A stretch of DNA of 42,055 nucleotides from a bacterium (GTDB taxonomy: Bacteria; Campylobacterota; Campylobacteria; Campylobacterales; Arcobacteraceae): the NCBI GenBank assembly GCA_018816105.1, contig JAHIWE010000018.1, positions 1 to 42,055 of the forward strand, read 5' to 3'. This document shows, piece by piece, positions 15,768-24,369 of this stretch (position 1 is its first letter; every line of letters begins with the position of its first letter). Made by a program: the position numbers and the translations under genes. Below the pieces are notes generated by a model. That model did not search any database, had not been told where the DNA came from, and was given only the letters and a program-made list of their open reading frames with translations.

Positions 15768-16157
15768 TTGATTAATCAAATTAAACATTATGAAGATAAA
15801 TTAAAATATGAAATTGACTCATGGGATTTAAGTGAGGCATTAAAAGATACTAAAACAGTTGTTATTGATGCACGTTCTTTTAGTGCTTATGAGCAAGAAC
15901 ATATCCCCGGTGCTATAAATATCCCCCATAGAACTATGAATGAAGAAACAACAAAACATCTTGATAAAAATATGCTTTATGTAACATATTGTGATGGAAT
16001 AGGGTGCAATGCTTCAACAAAAGGTGCCTTAAATATGACAAAGCTAGGATTTAAAGTAAAAGAGCTTTTAGGTGGTTTAGATTGGTGGATTAGAGATGCT
16101 TATGAAACTAAAGGTATAAATGCAAGAAATTCTAAAAATATTGAGTGTGGCTGTTAA
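15768..16157 (+). CDS. Single-domain rhodanese-like sulfurtransferase
   Basis: A 129-residue rhodanese-homology protein. Motifs are VVIDARSFSAYEQEHIPGAINIPH and the active-site loop YCDGIGCNAS with catalytic Cys75. The C-terminus ends in CGC, adding possible metal or persulfide ligands. The start codon is TTG, supported by AAAGGA five bases upstream. It follows alr by 38 bases in the same direction and may be co-transcribed. Why a sulfurtransferase sits with alanine catabolism is unclear. Confidence 0.85.
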   Translation: MINQIKHYEDKLKYEIDSWDLSEALKDTKTVVIDARSFSAYEQEHIPGAINIPHRTMNEETTKHLDKNMLYVTYCDGIGCNASTKGALNMTKLGFKVKELLGGLDWWIRDAYETKGINARNSKNIECGC

Positions 16158-16171
16158 AAAAATTATAACAA

Positions 16172-16192
16172 AAGAGTATTAACTATACTCTT
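16172..16192. terminator. Small bidirectional terminator hairpin
   Basis: AAGAGTAT and ATACTCTT form an 8-bp perfect stem with a 5-base loop between the rhodanese gene and the convergent aldolase gene, overlapping the aldolase stop codon. Confidence 0.55.
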
Positions 16193-17153
16193 CTGTTAAC
16201 TTGTTATAAAACTTTACATATTCAGTATCACCTTCATCTCTTGCTTTCATTGCAGGTCTTGGGTGCTCATTTAAATGTCCAGTTAAAATATAAGGTACAC
16301 TTGGTCCCCAATCTAACTCTTTTTCTAAAGGTACAATAAATTTTTCAATAAATTTAAGTACAGGTAATAATTTGTATTTTGGATTTTTCAAGAAACCTAA
16401 TAATAACTCCATAGCACAATTTCCAGCACCTCTACCTAATCCTGAAACTGTAACATCTAAGTAACTTGTTCCATAAATCATAGCTTCAAGTGTATTTGCA
16501 TATGCTAAAGTTAGATTGTTATGTGCATGAATTCCTACTTTTTTACCAACAGGTTTTGCAGCACCTAGGTATTTAGCAGTTAATTTATTGATTTGTTCTG
16601 GATAAAAAGAGCCAAAACTATCAGCAATATAAATAACATCAACATTTGTTTTACTAAGTGTTTCTAAAACTTGATCTAATTCATCATCAAATGATTTTGA
16701 AATAGCCATAATATTACAAGTAGTTTCGTACCCTTTTGCATGGAAATCTTCGATTAATTCAATAGCTTCTGGTAATTGGTGAATATAAGTAGCAACTCTA
16801 ATCATATCAACTACACTTTCGCTTTTTAATGGAATCTCTTCTTTGATAGTTCTTCCAACATCTGCCATTGTTGCAATTTTTAGATTTGTATTATTTTCAC
16901 CTACAATTCTTCTAATATCTGCTTCTTTACAGAAATTCCAAGCTCCGTACTCTTCTTCACTCATTACTGTAGGAGATACATTTTTACCAATCTCCATATA
17001 ATCAATACCAGCAGCTACACATGTTTCATAAAGTGCTTTTACGAAATCATCTGTAAAATGGTAATTGTTTACAAGTCCACCATCTCTGATTGTACAATCA
17101 AAAACTTTGATGTCTTCTCTAACTGTTAGTATTGAACCCTTTTTTTCAATCAT
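16179..17153 (-). CDS. HMGL-like (DRE-TIM) aldolase of unknown substrate
   Basis: A 324-residue TIM-barrel lyase related to 4-hydroxy-2-oxovalerate aldolase and HMG-CoA lyase. The metal/acid motif FDCTIRDGGLVNNY is at about residues 18-31. The C-terminal metal-binding histidines are in KVGIHAHNNLTLAYAN, and GLGRGAGNCAMELLLG follows. The DmpG-type C-terminal dimerisation domain is not obvious, and no acylating aldehyde dehydrogenase gene is adjacent, so the meta-cleavage role is unsupported. GAGGA precedes the ATG. Reaction unknown. Confidence 0.75.
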   Translation of the reverse strand: MIEKKGSILTVREDIKVFDCTIRDGGLVNNYHFTDDFVKALYETCVAAGIDYMEIGKNVSPTVMSEEEYGAWNFCKEADIRRIVGENNTNLKIATMADVGRTIKEEIPLKSESVVDMIRVATYIHQLPEAIELIEDFHAKGYETTCNIMAISKSFDDELDQVLETLSKTNVDVIYIADSFGSFYPEQINKLTAKYLGAAKPVGKKVGIHAHNNLTLAYANTLEAMIYGTSYLDVTVSGLGRGAGNCAMELLLGFLKNPKYKLLPVLKFIEKFIVPLEKELDWGPSVPYILTGHLNEHPRPAMKARDEGDTEYVKFYNKLTEEYS

Positions 17154-17219
17154 TTTTGTTCCTCATTGTTCTTCTTAAATAATATTTAATATAATATCTT
17201 AATGGTGCTCAAATCAACT

Positions 17220-18050
17220 TTAATAAGAAGTCAAAGATAGTACATCTTCGATTTTATTATAAGAATAAAAAGCAAAATCTTTATTTTTTGCTTTAATTGT
17301 ATGAACAGCCATTCTATCTGCTAGTTCATTTCCTTCTACACCTGAGTGACCTTTTACATGATGAATTTCAATTTTATTTTTTAATCTTTCATATAATTGG
17401 TGAGCCTCTTTTATGAGTTCAAGATTTTTAATCTCACCACCTTTTTTTGTCCAGCCCTTAGCTTTCCAGCCATAAGCCCAAGTTGTAATACAATCAATAC
17501 TATATTTTGAATCAGAATAAATTGTAATAATATTTTGGCTATTAGATTGTCTTGCTATTATTAAAGCTTGATAAAGTGCATTTAATTCAGCGATATTATT
17601 AGTTCCGTCTTTTTCATAAGCTCCATGAAGTAAAACAGGATTTTTTTTATTTGAATATATTGCTAATCCACTTCCAGCTTCTCCTGGGTTTCCGGAACAT
17701 GCCCCATCACAGTAGATTCTAATATGCTCTTCTTTATCATCATCTTTTTCTTCAGCTTTTGAAGAATCTGTTTCTTGATTCTTAGGTGCTTCATATACAG
17801 ATTTTGCTTTTATGTTATTAAATTCTAATATCATATGATAGTTTTTTATTATTTGCTCTTGAGCTTTTAAAGATAAATCACCTTTTAAAAGCATTAATAA
17901 ATTTCCATCATTTTTTGATACTTCTTTATTTAAAGCTAATTCTTTCCAATTATCTAAAGAAGGGTACTCTAAAGCTAAAATTTTAAATTGTTCTTTGTTA
18001 AGTGTGTCTTTATGGGATATTAACTGTATAAAGCTATTGTCTATGGTCAT
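17220..18050 (-). CDS. rnhA: Ribonuclease HI with an N-terminal extension
   Basis: Degrades the RNA strand of RNA-DNA hybrids. The RNase H domain occupies about residues 108-255 with catalytic Asp115 (YCDGACSGNPG), Glu155 (NNIAELNAL), Asp180 (IYSDSKYS) and Asp245 (GNELADRMA), plus His235. About 107 residues precede it, with a helical part and an acidic linker (DSSKAEEKDDDKEE). This extension is not the short hybrid-binding domain of eukaryotic RNase H1 by eye, and its role is unknown. A TATAAT on the minus strand at 18099-18104 would give a leader of about 40 bases. Confidence 0.92.
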   Translation of the reverse strand: MTIDNSFIQLISHKDTLNKEQFKILALEYPSLDNWKELALNKEVSKNDGNLLMLLKGDLSLKAQEQIIKNYHMILEFNNIKAKSVYEAPKNQETDSSKAEEKDDDKEEHIRIYCDGACSGNPGEAGSGLAIYSNKKNPVLLHGAYEKDGTNNIAELNALYQALIIARQSNSQNIITIYSDSKYSIDCITTWAYGWKAKGWTKKGGEIKNLELIKEAHQLYERLKNKIEIHHVKGHSGVEGNELADRMAVHTIKAKNKDFAFYSYNKIEDVLSLTSY

Positions 18051-18290
18051 TTTATTTCTCTATTTCTTTTGATTTTAATTGGAAGTATACTAAAAAATAT
18101 TATAGCCCTTGCTTTTAAGAAAGAATTTAGTTATACTGTGGCTACTTAAGATGAATTAGAGTTTCATCTGTTATTTTATTTTATGCTTTTTATTGATTCC
18201 CACACTATTAATATTACACATTATTTACATTTAGACAACAAGCTCATATTTATCTTTTGATTAACTTCATAAAAATGAAGAAAAAAAAAG
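18051..18290. other. Non-coding stretch between rnhA and the small gene at 18300
   Basis: It holds the rnhA -10 box (minus, TATAAT at 18099-18104) and a 7-bp hairpin AGATGAA / TTCATCT at 18149-18169 followed by a T-rich run on the plus strand. A short repeat CTTCAT-AAAA-ATGAAG lies at 18265-18280, just before the ribosome-binding site of the next small ORF. I see no tRNA and no riboswitch fold. Confidence 0.4.
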
Positions 18291-18299
18291 GAACATCAT

Positions 18300-18449
18300 A
18301 TGTCAATTACACATATAAAAACAAACAAAAAAATCGAAGTTTTATTAAGACTTTTAGCAAGTAACGAAAATTTGGCGGACGCAAGTTCAAAATCTGGTTT
18401 AAACATAGAAAAAACAAAAATAATACTTAATAATAACAAAAACAACTAA
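18300..18449 (+). CDS. Possible 49-residue small protein
   Basis: The ATG at 18300 has a good AAGGA seven bases upstream and opens a 49-codon frame ending in TAA at 18447. The protein is lysine- and asparagine-rich and probably helical. The segment EVLLRLLASNENLADASSKS followed by GLNIEKTKIIL has the rhythm of a small helix-turn-helix. The family is not recognised. It stands alone in the 528-base gap between rnhA and a chemoreceptor gene. Support is the ribosome-binding site and the composition, so it remains a prediction. Confidence 0.45.
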   Translation: MSITHIKTNKKIEVLLRLLASNENLADASSKSGLNIEKTKIILNNNKNN

Positions 18450-18590
18450 TTATATAAAAATTATTATTCCTATATAAACTCAACTATAAAAGACTTCTTT
18501 TTCTTATTTTAATAAAATCATTGACCATAGTCATCTTAAATTATTATTATTTAGTTATAATAAACGAAAATAAAGAAATTGGAGTTTTTT

Positions 18591-20828
18591 ATGCTTTCAA
18601 AGTTATCAATAAAACAAAAGCTTATTTTAATAATGTTAATACCACTTACTGTGGTTATTTTATTAGCAGCAAAATTGGCTGTAGATTCATTTAGTACTTC
18701 TAAGAACCTACATGCATTAGACAATGTTGTAGTACTTTCTACCAAAATCGGTGCTTTAGTTCATGAAACTCAAAAAGAAAGAGGTATGACAGCCGGATTC
18801 TTAGGAAGCTCAGGTGAAAAATTTAAAACAGAATTACCAATTCAAAGAGAAAATGTTGATGTAAAGTTAAATGAGCTAGAATCTTTTTTAAATACATTTA
18901 ATAAAAATGATTATAGTTCTGAATTTTTAGAAAATTTAAATTCAGGTCTTAAAAAAGTCGAAAATTTAAGTGATACTAGAAATGGTGTTGATTCATTAAC
19001 TTTAAATGCAGCTCTTGCAATAGGCTATTATACAGACTTAAATAAATTGTTATTAAACGTAATAGGAACAATAACAAAATTATCAAATAGTGCAACTGTA
19101 TCACAACAATTAGTATCTTATATGAACTTTTTATTATCAAAAGAGAGAGCTGGAATTGAGCGAGCAGTAGGAACTAATACTTTTGCAAAAGATAGTTTTG
19201 GAGCTGGTATGAAAGCAAAATTTTATACTTTAATTGCAGAACAAAATGCATATATGGATTCATTTCTAAAAGTTTCAGATTTAAAAACAGTTGAATTTTA
19301 TGAAACAAATTTAAAAGCTGATTCTATTGCTGAAGTTGAAAGAATAAGAAATATTGCATTATATGGTGGTATAGAAACAAATTTTGGAATTGATGCTAAC
19401 CATTGGTTTAAAGAAATTACAGAAAAAATTAATTTATTAAAAAAAGTAGAAGATTACATATCTCAATCATTACTTATTACAATTGAAAATGAAACTAATA
19501 GTGCAAATCAAAATATGATTGTCTTTGGTTTATTAAGTGCTTTTGGAATAGCTTTAACTATGATTTTAGCAAGAACAATTGCTTTTACTATTTTAATTGA
19601 TGTTGATTCAGTAAAAAGAGGTGTTGAAAACTTTTTTGCATTTATTAATTTTGAAAAAGATGATATAGAACTTATTGATGTAAAATCAAATGATGAATTA
19701 GGAATGATGTCAAAAATTATCAACAAAAATATTGAAGATACAAAAGCAAATATTCAAAAAGATAGAGCTTTAATAGCTGATACTATTCGAGTTACAAATG
19801 CTATTAATAAAGGGTATTTAAATACAAAAATAGAGCTAGGTTCAAACAATCCTTCTTTAAATGAATTAAAAGATATTATTAATGAAATGTTAGAAACACT
19901 TAATAGTAATATTTCAAATATCTTAAAAGTATTAACTTCATATTCAAAACTTGATTTTAGACCAAAATTAACGCAAAATAATCTTGAAGGTATTATCAAA
20001 GAGTTAGAAAATGATGTAAATATATTAGGTGATGTTATTACTCAAACTTTACTTGAAAACAAAAGAATAGGGATTACTTTAAATAATAATGCAAATATTT
20101 TAACTAAAAATATGCAAGGAATTGCAAATGCTGCAAATTCTCAAGCTGCATCTCTAGAAGAAACAGCTGCTTCATTAGAAGAGATAACTTCAAATATCAC
20201 AAACAATACTCAAACAACTACACAAATGGCAAGTTATGGTAATAAAGTTAAAACTTCAATTTCTTTAGGTCAAGACTTAGCAAATAAAACTGTGGTTTCT
20301 ATGGAAGAGATTAATTCTCAAACATCAGCTATTAACGAAGCTATTACAATCATAGATCAAATTGCTTTTCAAACAAATATTCTTTCATTAAATGCAGCTG
20401 TTGAAGCAGCAACTGCTGGTGAAGCTGGACGTGGATTTGCAGTTGTTGCAGGAGAAGTGCGAACACTTGCAAGTAGAAGTGCTGAAGCTGCTAAACAAAT
20501 AAAAAATTTAGTTGAAAATGCTCAAAGAAAAACTCAAGAAGGTAAAGATATAGCATCTGATATGATAAAAGGTTATACTCAATTAAATGAAAATATAACT
20601 ATTACTTTAGATTTAATTCAAAATGTTACAACTGCTAGTAAAGAGCAAGCAACAGGTATGATTCAAATAAATGATGCTGTTAATAATTTAGATCAAATTA
20701 CGCAATTAAATGCACAAAATGCCTCTTCTGCAAATGAAATAGCACAAAAAACACTTGTTATTTCAAATACTATTATAGAGCAAGCTGATGCAAAAGAGTT
20801 TAATGGTAAAGATTCTATAAAGGTTTAA
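18591..20828 (+). CDS. Methyl-accepting chemotaxis protein with NIT sensor domain
   Basis: A 745-residue inner-membrane chemoreceptor. TM1 is at about residues 11-30 and TM2 near 305-325 ([19 protein letters not shown]). The periplasmic region between them carries the NIT nitrate/nitrite-sensing signature ([20 protein letters not shown]). A HAMP-like linker region follows. The cytoplasmic signalling hairpin has [19 protein letters not shown] and [15 protein letters not shown] at its tip, the CheA/CheW contact. The ATG at 18591 is preferred over an in-frame TTG at 18579 because TTGGAG then serves as ribosome-binding site. Nitrate sensing is inferred from the domain only. No che genes are adjacent. 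Confidence 0.9.
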   Translation: MLSKLSIKQKLILIMLIPLTVVILLAAKLAVDSFSTSKNLHALDNVVVLSTKIGALVHETQKERGMTAGFLGSSGEKFKTELPIQRENVDVKLNELESFLNTFNKNDYSSEFLENLNSGLKKVENLSDTRNGVDSLTLNAALAIGYYTDLNKLLLNVIGTITKLSNSATVSQQLVSYMNFLLSKERAGIERAVGTNTFAKDSFGAGMKAKFYTLIAEQNAYMDSFLKVSDLKTVEFYETNLKADSIAEVERIRNIALYGGIETNFGIDANHWFKEITEKINLLKKVEDYISQSLLITIENETNSANQNMIVFGLLSAFGIALTMILARTIAFTILIDVDSVKRGVENFFAFINFEKDDIELIDVKSNDELGMMSKIINKNIEDTKANIQKDRALIADTIRVTNAINKGYLNTKIELGSNNPSLNELKDIINEMLETLNSNISNILKVLTSYSKLDFRPKLTQNNLEGIIKELENDVNILGDVITQTLLENKRIGITLNNNANILTKNMQGIANAANSQAASLEETAASLEEITSNITNNTQTTTQMASYGNKVKTSISLGQDLANKTVVSMEEINSQTSAINEAITIIDQIAFQTNILSLNAAVEAATAGEAGRGFAVVAGEVRTLASRSAEAAKQIKNLVENAQRKTQEGKDIASDMIKGYTQLNENITITLDLIQNVTTASKEQATGMIQINDAVNNLDQITQLNAQNASSANEIAQKTLVISNTIIEQADAKEFNGKDSIKV

Positions 20829-20846
20829 AATAGAAAAAACAAAAAG

Positions 20847-20875
20847 ATAAAAGAGGTTTTAAAATCCTCTTTTAT
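20847..20875. terminator. Bidirectional Rho-independent terminator
   Basis: ATAAAAGAGG and CCTCTTTTAT form a perfect 10-bp stem around a 9-base loop, between the chemoreceptor gene and the convergent Rof-like gene. It includes the stop codon region of the latter. Confidence 0.8.
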
Positions 20876-21105
20876 TCCTCTTCCTTATGACGTCTTCCAT
20901 TAAAAAGTACAACTTTATCTAGTCTTATTTTTTCTTTTGTATTTAAAATCATATACTCAATTCCATCGATTACTTCCATAGTGTGAACTAAGCCTTTAAT
21001 AGTCTTTTTTTCACCATTATCTAAGAAAACAACAGTTGATGGGATTTTTCTTTGCATTGCTACATTTAATTGGTCAAAGAAATCTAAAGAAATTGGTGTG
21101 TACAT
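20872..21105 (-). CDS. Rof (YaeO)-like inhibitor of Rho-dependent termination
   Basis: A 77-residue protein aligning by eye with E. coli Rof: Y-x-PI-x2-D at the N-terminus (YTPISLDFFDQLNVAMQ), a DNGEKK beta turn matching Rof's KDGEKL, an EYMILN strand matching EYLVVE, and the C-terminal IRLDKVVLFNG matching LRLDKITSF. Rof binds the Rho hexamer and blocks its RNA-binding sites. The acidic tail HKEEE and overall size fit. Inhibition of Rho here is inferred from this similarity. It has its own promoter region in the gap shared with the divergent RidA gene. Confidence 0.72.
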   Translation of the reverse strand: MYTPISLDFFDQLNVAMQRKIPSTVVFLDNGEKKTIKGLVHTMEVIDGIEYMILNTKEKIRLDKVVLFNGRRHKEEE

Positions 21106-21216
21106 AAATAGTGCCTTTTATTGATTTTAAAAAGGATTTTAGTATTAATTGAATTAATAAATGATTTTTTATTTTAAAATGATATACTTAAAATACTTAC
21201 ATATAAAAGGAGCCAC

Positions 21217-21567
21217 ATGATAACAAGAAAAATAGTTGGAACTAGAATGAGTAAAATTGTTGAGCATAATGGTGTGATATATTTTGCTGGAATTGTGCCA
21301 AACGATAAAACACTTGATGTTAAAGGACAAACTTTAGACGTATTAAATATTGCAAAAGAACTTTTTGAACAAGCAAATACAGATAAAGAAAATATTTTAA
21401 GAGCTGAAATTTATTTAAAAGATATAGATAGAGATTTTGCAGATTTTAATGAAATCTGGGATGAATGGGTTTCAAAAGAAAATCCTCCAGCACGTGCTTG
21501 TGTGCAAGCTAGTATGTCAACACCTCAAACTTTGGTAGAAATCATATTTACCTCTGTGAAAAAGTAA
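21217..21567 (+). CDS. RidA-family protein, second paralogue
   Basis: A 116-residue YjgF/RidA-family protein clearly different from the one at 11054. It keeps FAGIVPND, the NPPARACVQASM segment with the conserved arginine, and LVEIIFTSV at the end. It lacks the IGPYSQA N-terminal motif of canonical RidA. Catalytic imine deaminase activity is therefore possible but less certain, and such paralogues often have distinct substrates. It is monocistronic by context, with AAGGAG upstream and a strong terminator downstream. Confidence 0.85.
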   Translation: MITRKIVGTRMSKIVEHNGVIYFAGIVPNDKTLDVKGQTLDVLNIAKELFEQANTDKENILRAEIYLKDIDRDFADFNEIWDEWVSKENPPARACVQASMSTPQTLVEIIFTSVKK

Positions 21568-21590
21568 AAACAATTTTGTTTTTACTTTTT
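21559..21590. terminator. Bidirectional Rho-independent terminator
   Basis: AAAAAGTAAAAAC and GTTTTTACTTTTT form a perfect 13-bp stem with an AATTTT loop. It contains the RidA paralogue stop and abuts the stop of the convergent DUF2721 gene. Confidence 0.85.
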
Positions 21591-22063
21591 TAGGGAATAT
21601 AACTCTGTTTTGTTTTTATAAAAGATGTTGTATAAAATATCTCCCTTAAAAATAAAAACAGAGATATTATTAAACAAATCATCGCTAATATAAATAAGCT
21701 AGCTATAAATATAGAATCTTTAAATTCGAAAATTGCACTTAAAAACATAGTTACAATAACTAAAGAGATTAGTAATCCAGTTGATGTACAAAAAAGTATT
21801 GCAAGATTAGTGTTTTTCATTCTCATTGTAAGAAATTTTCTTCGTTGAGCTAGCTTTGCAATTAATTTTTCATCTTTTATATTTTCATGATGATCATCTT
21901 CATACTTATCTAGTTTATCAACTTTATCAATTATTCTTGAAAGTCTTCCTGTGAAAACATTTAATAACCCAGCAACACCTGCAAGTAAAAAAACAGGAGC
22001 CACTGATAATTGAATTAGTTGTGAAACACTATTTATAGTATTTGTATCTATTACATTAATCAT
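21590..22063 (-). CDS. DUF2721-family membrane protein
   Basis: A 157-residue inner-membrane protein with hydrophobic segments at about 15-38, 85-110 and 116-140. The sequence pattern matches DUF2721: SVAPVFLLAGVAGLLNVFTGRL, then a cytoplasmic charged loop with a RRKFLTMRMKNTNLA motif before the second segment. Function is unknown in the family. It is probably monocistronic. Confidence 0.75.
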   Translation of the reverse strand: MINVIDTNTINSVSQLIQLSVAPVFLLAGVAGLLNVFTGRLSRIIDKVDKLDKYEDDHHENIKDEKLIAKLAQRRKFLTMRMKNTNLAILFCTSTGLLISLVIVTMFLSAIFEFKDSIFIASLFILAMICLIISLFLFLREIFYTTSFIKTKQSYIP

Positions 22064-22182
22064 TTTTTCTCATTTTATATTACATTTACCAAATTTGCAT
22101 CTTAGAAACTTCACAAGCATATAAATAAAATATAGTAAAATCCCTACTTCAAATATTTTATATAATATTTCCAAAATAGACT

Positions 22183-22560
22183 CTATTTTACTTCATCAAT
22201 AATTTCTAAAAGTAACTCTTGAGCTTCTTGTGCAATTTCGATTAAATCAGGATTTATATCATCAACTAATTGAACAAGTGAGTTCATAGCTATCATTGTT
22301 TCACCATCTTGTGTGTAAACAGAGATTTTACAAGGCATGATAATAGAAAGTGACATATCTTCACTTAGAAGCTTTTGAGCGATAATTGGATTACAAATAT
22401 CAACTATTTGACACTCATTTCCTAAGTCAATTCCTTTTGATTTTAGAGTCTCTTTTACATTGTGAACATGTTGAACTCCGAATTTATATTTTGAAGATAT
22501 TTCTTTGATTGAATCAACAACTTCTTGAACACTTTTGTTTGATACTTCTACATATTGCAC
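22183..22560 (-). CDS. DUF302-family protein
   Basis: A 125-residue soluble protein with the DUF302 pattern: KFGVQHVHNVKETLKSKGID, then VDICNPIIAQKLL and IIMPCKISVYTQDGET. The conserved cysteines in ICNP and MPCKI are seen. Family members are uncharacterised, with a small alpha/beta fold that may bind a metal or ligand. It lies 46 bases downstream of ycaO in the same direction and may be in its operon. Confidence 0.78.
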   Translation of the reverse strand: MQYVEVSNKSVQEVVDSIKEISSKYKFGVQHVHNVKETLKSKGIDLGNECQIVDICNPIIAQKLLSEDMSLSIIMPCKISVYTQDGETMIAMNSLVQLVDDINPDLIEIAQEAQELLLEIIDEVK

Positions 22561-22606
22561 TGTTTTTCCTTTTGTTTTTTTTCTAAATATAAATGATTAT
22601 AACAAA

Positions 22607-24232
22607 TTAATTTTTATAAAAAGCCAATTTTTTAACTTCAAGTTTGTCAAACATACTTAACATATTATTATAGTCTTGATGTAAAGTTCTATTGATTAAA
22701 AACTCTTTTCCTTCAAGAATATTTACAGCTTTTTGGATTTTTTCTTTTCCATAAATATTATTTAAAGCTTCCTCATAATCTTCCCATACAAGTTCATCAT
22801 TATTCATTCTAATTAATTGAGCAACTAAATGTCCAAATTTATTGTTTGAGAACTCTAAAATCTCTAAAGCATCATCATACTCTTGTAAAAGTAGTAACAT
22901 TTGAGCTTTGAAATCTCCCATTGTAAAGTTTTCTTTAAAAATAACACCAATGTATAGTTGCATATTTAAAGAATCATCAAGACTATCAATTGTGTCTAAA
23001 ATATCATTTACATCATATTTTTCAAAATTTAAAACCATATCTCGAATTAGTTTTCCATTGTTTTTATTGTTATAAACCATATCATCAAGTGGGTAAACTT
23101 CTGAGAAATTAGGAACTATCATTTGACAAGAATAGAAATCTAAATATGTATATTCTCTTAAATACATTTCTCTATTTTGTGAAGCTAAAATATCTAATAA
23201 AAATGCATATTCATCATCACTTCCATTTCCTTCATATTTCCAAGGTGCGTATTCAAAGCTTTTTTTAGCACATAAAAATGGGAAACCTAATTTCCCATTT
23301 GAGTCAATAAAGTGAGCTTCTAAATTAAAACTATCAGCTACTAAACTCATATCAAAAGTTGGGATTTCAAAGGCATCAAGGTTTGTTAAATCTCTTCCTT
23401 GCATAAGTTCAGTCATTGTTCGCTCAAGACTTACTTCCAAAATAGGGTGAGCACCAAAAGATACAAATAGAGTATTGTTTTTACTGTTTATAAGTGAAAT
23501 TGCAGTTACAGGGAAAACTCCACCTAAAGAGGCATCTAAAACTTCTATGATATAACCTAACTCTCTTAAAGCTTGTACATCTTTATAAACTTTTGGAAAA
23601 GATTTAACTATCTCATCTGGAAACTTAGGAAGTGCATAACCTTCTTTGATGATAGCAATTTTTGCATATCTTTCAAAGATTTCACTAAGTGCCTGAACTT
23701 TTGCTTCATTTGCTGTATTTCCAGTTGCTAAACCGTTGCTCACAAAAAGGTTACTTAAAATATTTATTGGAATATATGTTTTTACTTTATCTGATTCTCT
23801 AATGAAAGGAAGAGCAACGATTTTATCCATATAATCACTGTTAAAATCCACTAAATCTTTTGGCTCTAACTCACCATTTGCATCATAGATTTTTTTTAAT
23901 TCAGGGTTTAAATAATTTCCGTCAAAATCAAATGCAACTTCGTCTGGATAATATTTTCTATTTGGTAAATGGAAATCTATAAAAAAGTTGTTAGTTTGTA
24001 ATCTTTCGATATATTCTCCATAAGCACTAGCAATTGAAGCGTCTGAGATTGTTCCTTTCCCATTTGAATAGATATGATTTGGAGCTTCATTTGAAGCTAA
24101 GTTTACTGAAAAACAGTTTTCTAAAGGGTGTTTTTCTTGTGAAAAAGATGCTTCACAACCTACATCTTTTAAAACTTCTTTCATTTTAATAATTGATTGT
24201 TCTACTGGGCTATTTTTTGATAATAAATTCAT
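22607..24232 (-). CDS. ycaO: YcaO protein (ATP-dependent cyclodehydratase family; RimO accessory factor in E. coli)
   Basis: A 541-residue protein resembling E. coli YcaO, which assists beta-methylthiolation of ribosomal protein S12. Family features include YSNGKGTISDASIASAYGEYIERLQ, the ATP-site helix EIFERYAK, and the FPVTAISLIN and GAHPILEVSLERTMTELMQGR segments. A C-terminal helical repeat-like domain of about 150 residues follows, as in E. coli YcaO. An upstream in-frame ATG at 24307 would add 25 residues. I prefer 24232, because the N-terminus then matches E. coli YcaO and a minus-strand TATAAT (24281-24286) lies inside the longer version. No peptide-natural-product genes are adjacent, which argues against a thiazole/oxazole role. 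Confidence 0.87.
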   Translation of the reverse strand: MNLLSKNSPVEQSIIKMKEVLKDVGCEASFSQEKHPLENCFSVNLASNEAPNHIYSNGKGTISDASIASAYGEYIERLQTNNFFIDFHLPNRKYYPDEVAFDFDGNYLNPELKKIYDANGELEPKDLVDFNSDYMDKIVALPFIRESDKVKTYIPINILSNLFVSNGLATGNTANEAKVQALSEIFERYAKIAIIKEGYALPKFPDEIVKSFPKVYKDVQALRELGYIIEVLDASLGGVFPVTAISLINSKNNTLFVSFGAHPILEVSLERTMTELMQGRDLTNLDAFEIPTFDMSLVADSFNLEAHFIDSNGKLGFPFLCAKKSFEYAPWKYEGNGSDDEYAFLLDILASQNREMYLREYTYLDFYSCQMIVPNFSEVYPLDDMVYNNKNNGKLIRDMVLNFEKYDVNDILDTIDSLDDSLNMQLYIGVIFKENFTMGDFKAQMLLLLQEYDDALEILEFSNNKFGHLVAQLIRMNNDELVWEDYEEALNNIYGKEKIQKAVNILEGKEFLINRTLHQDYNNMLSMFDKLEVKKLAFYKN

Positions 24233-24280
24233 TTGATTTTGGTTCTTTCTTCTTGTTGATTTTTCTATATAAAGGTTTTT

Positions 24281-24286
24281 ATTATA
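24281..24286 (-). promoter_or_regulatory. -10 box for ycaO
   Basis: On the minus strand GGCTATAATA places TATAAT about 49 bases upstream of the preferred ATG at 24232. It rules against translation from the ATG at 24307 if it is the active promoter. Confidence 0.5.
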
Positions 24287-24369
24287 GCCAAAAAAAATAT
24301 ATTCCAAGAATAGGGCGTAAATATTAGCTACAATACGAAATCAATGTAAAAAAAAATAAAGGTTTATAA

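Noticed and set aside
18099-18180. A small RNA or tRNA-like element before the small ORF at 18300
   Set aside because: Only one 7-bp hairpin is present, no cloverleaf can be drawn, and the TATAAT there reads on the minus strand for rnhA.
22607-24232. YcaO as part of a thiazole/oxazole peptide biosynthesis cluster
   Set aside because: No precursor peptide, dehydrogenase or E1-like partner is adjacent, and the protein has the long C-terminal domain of E. coli-type YcaO.
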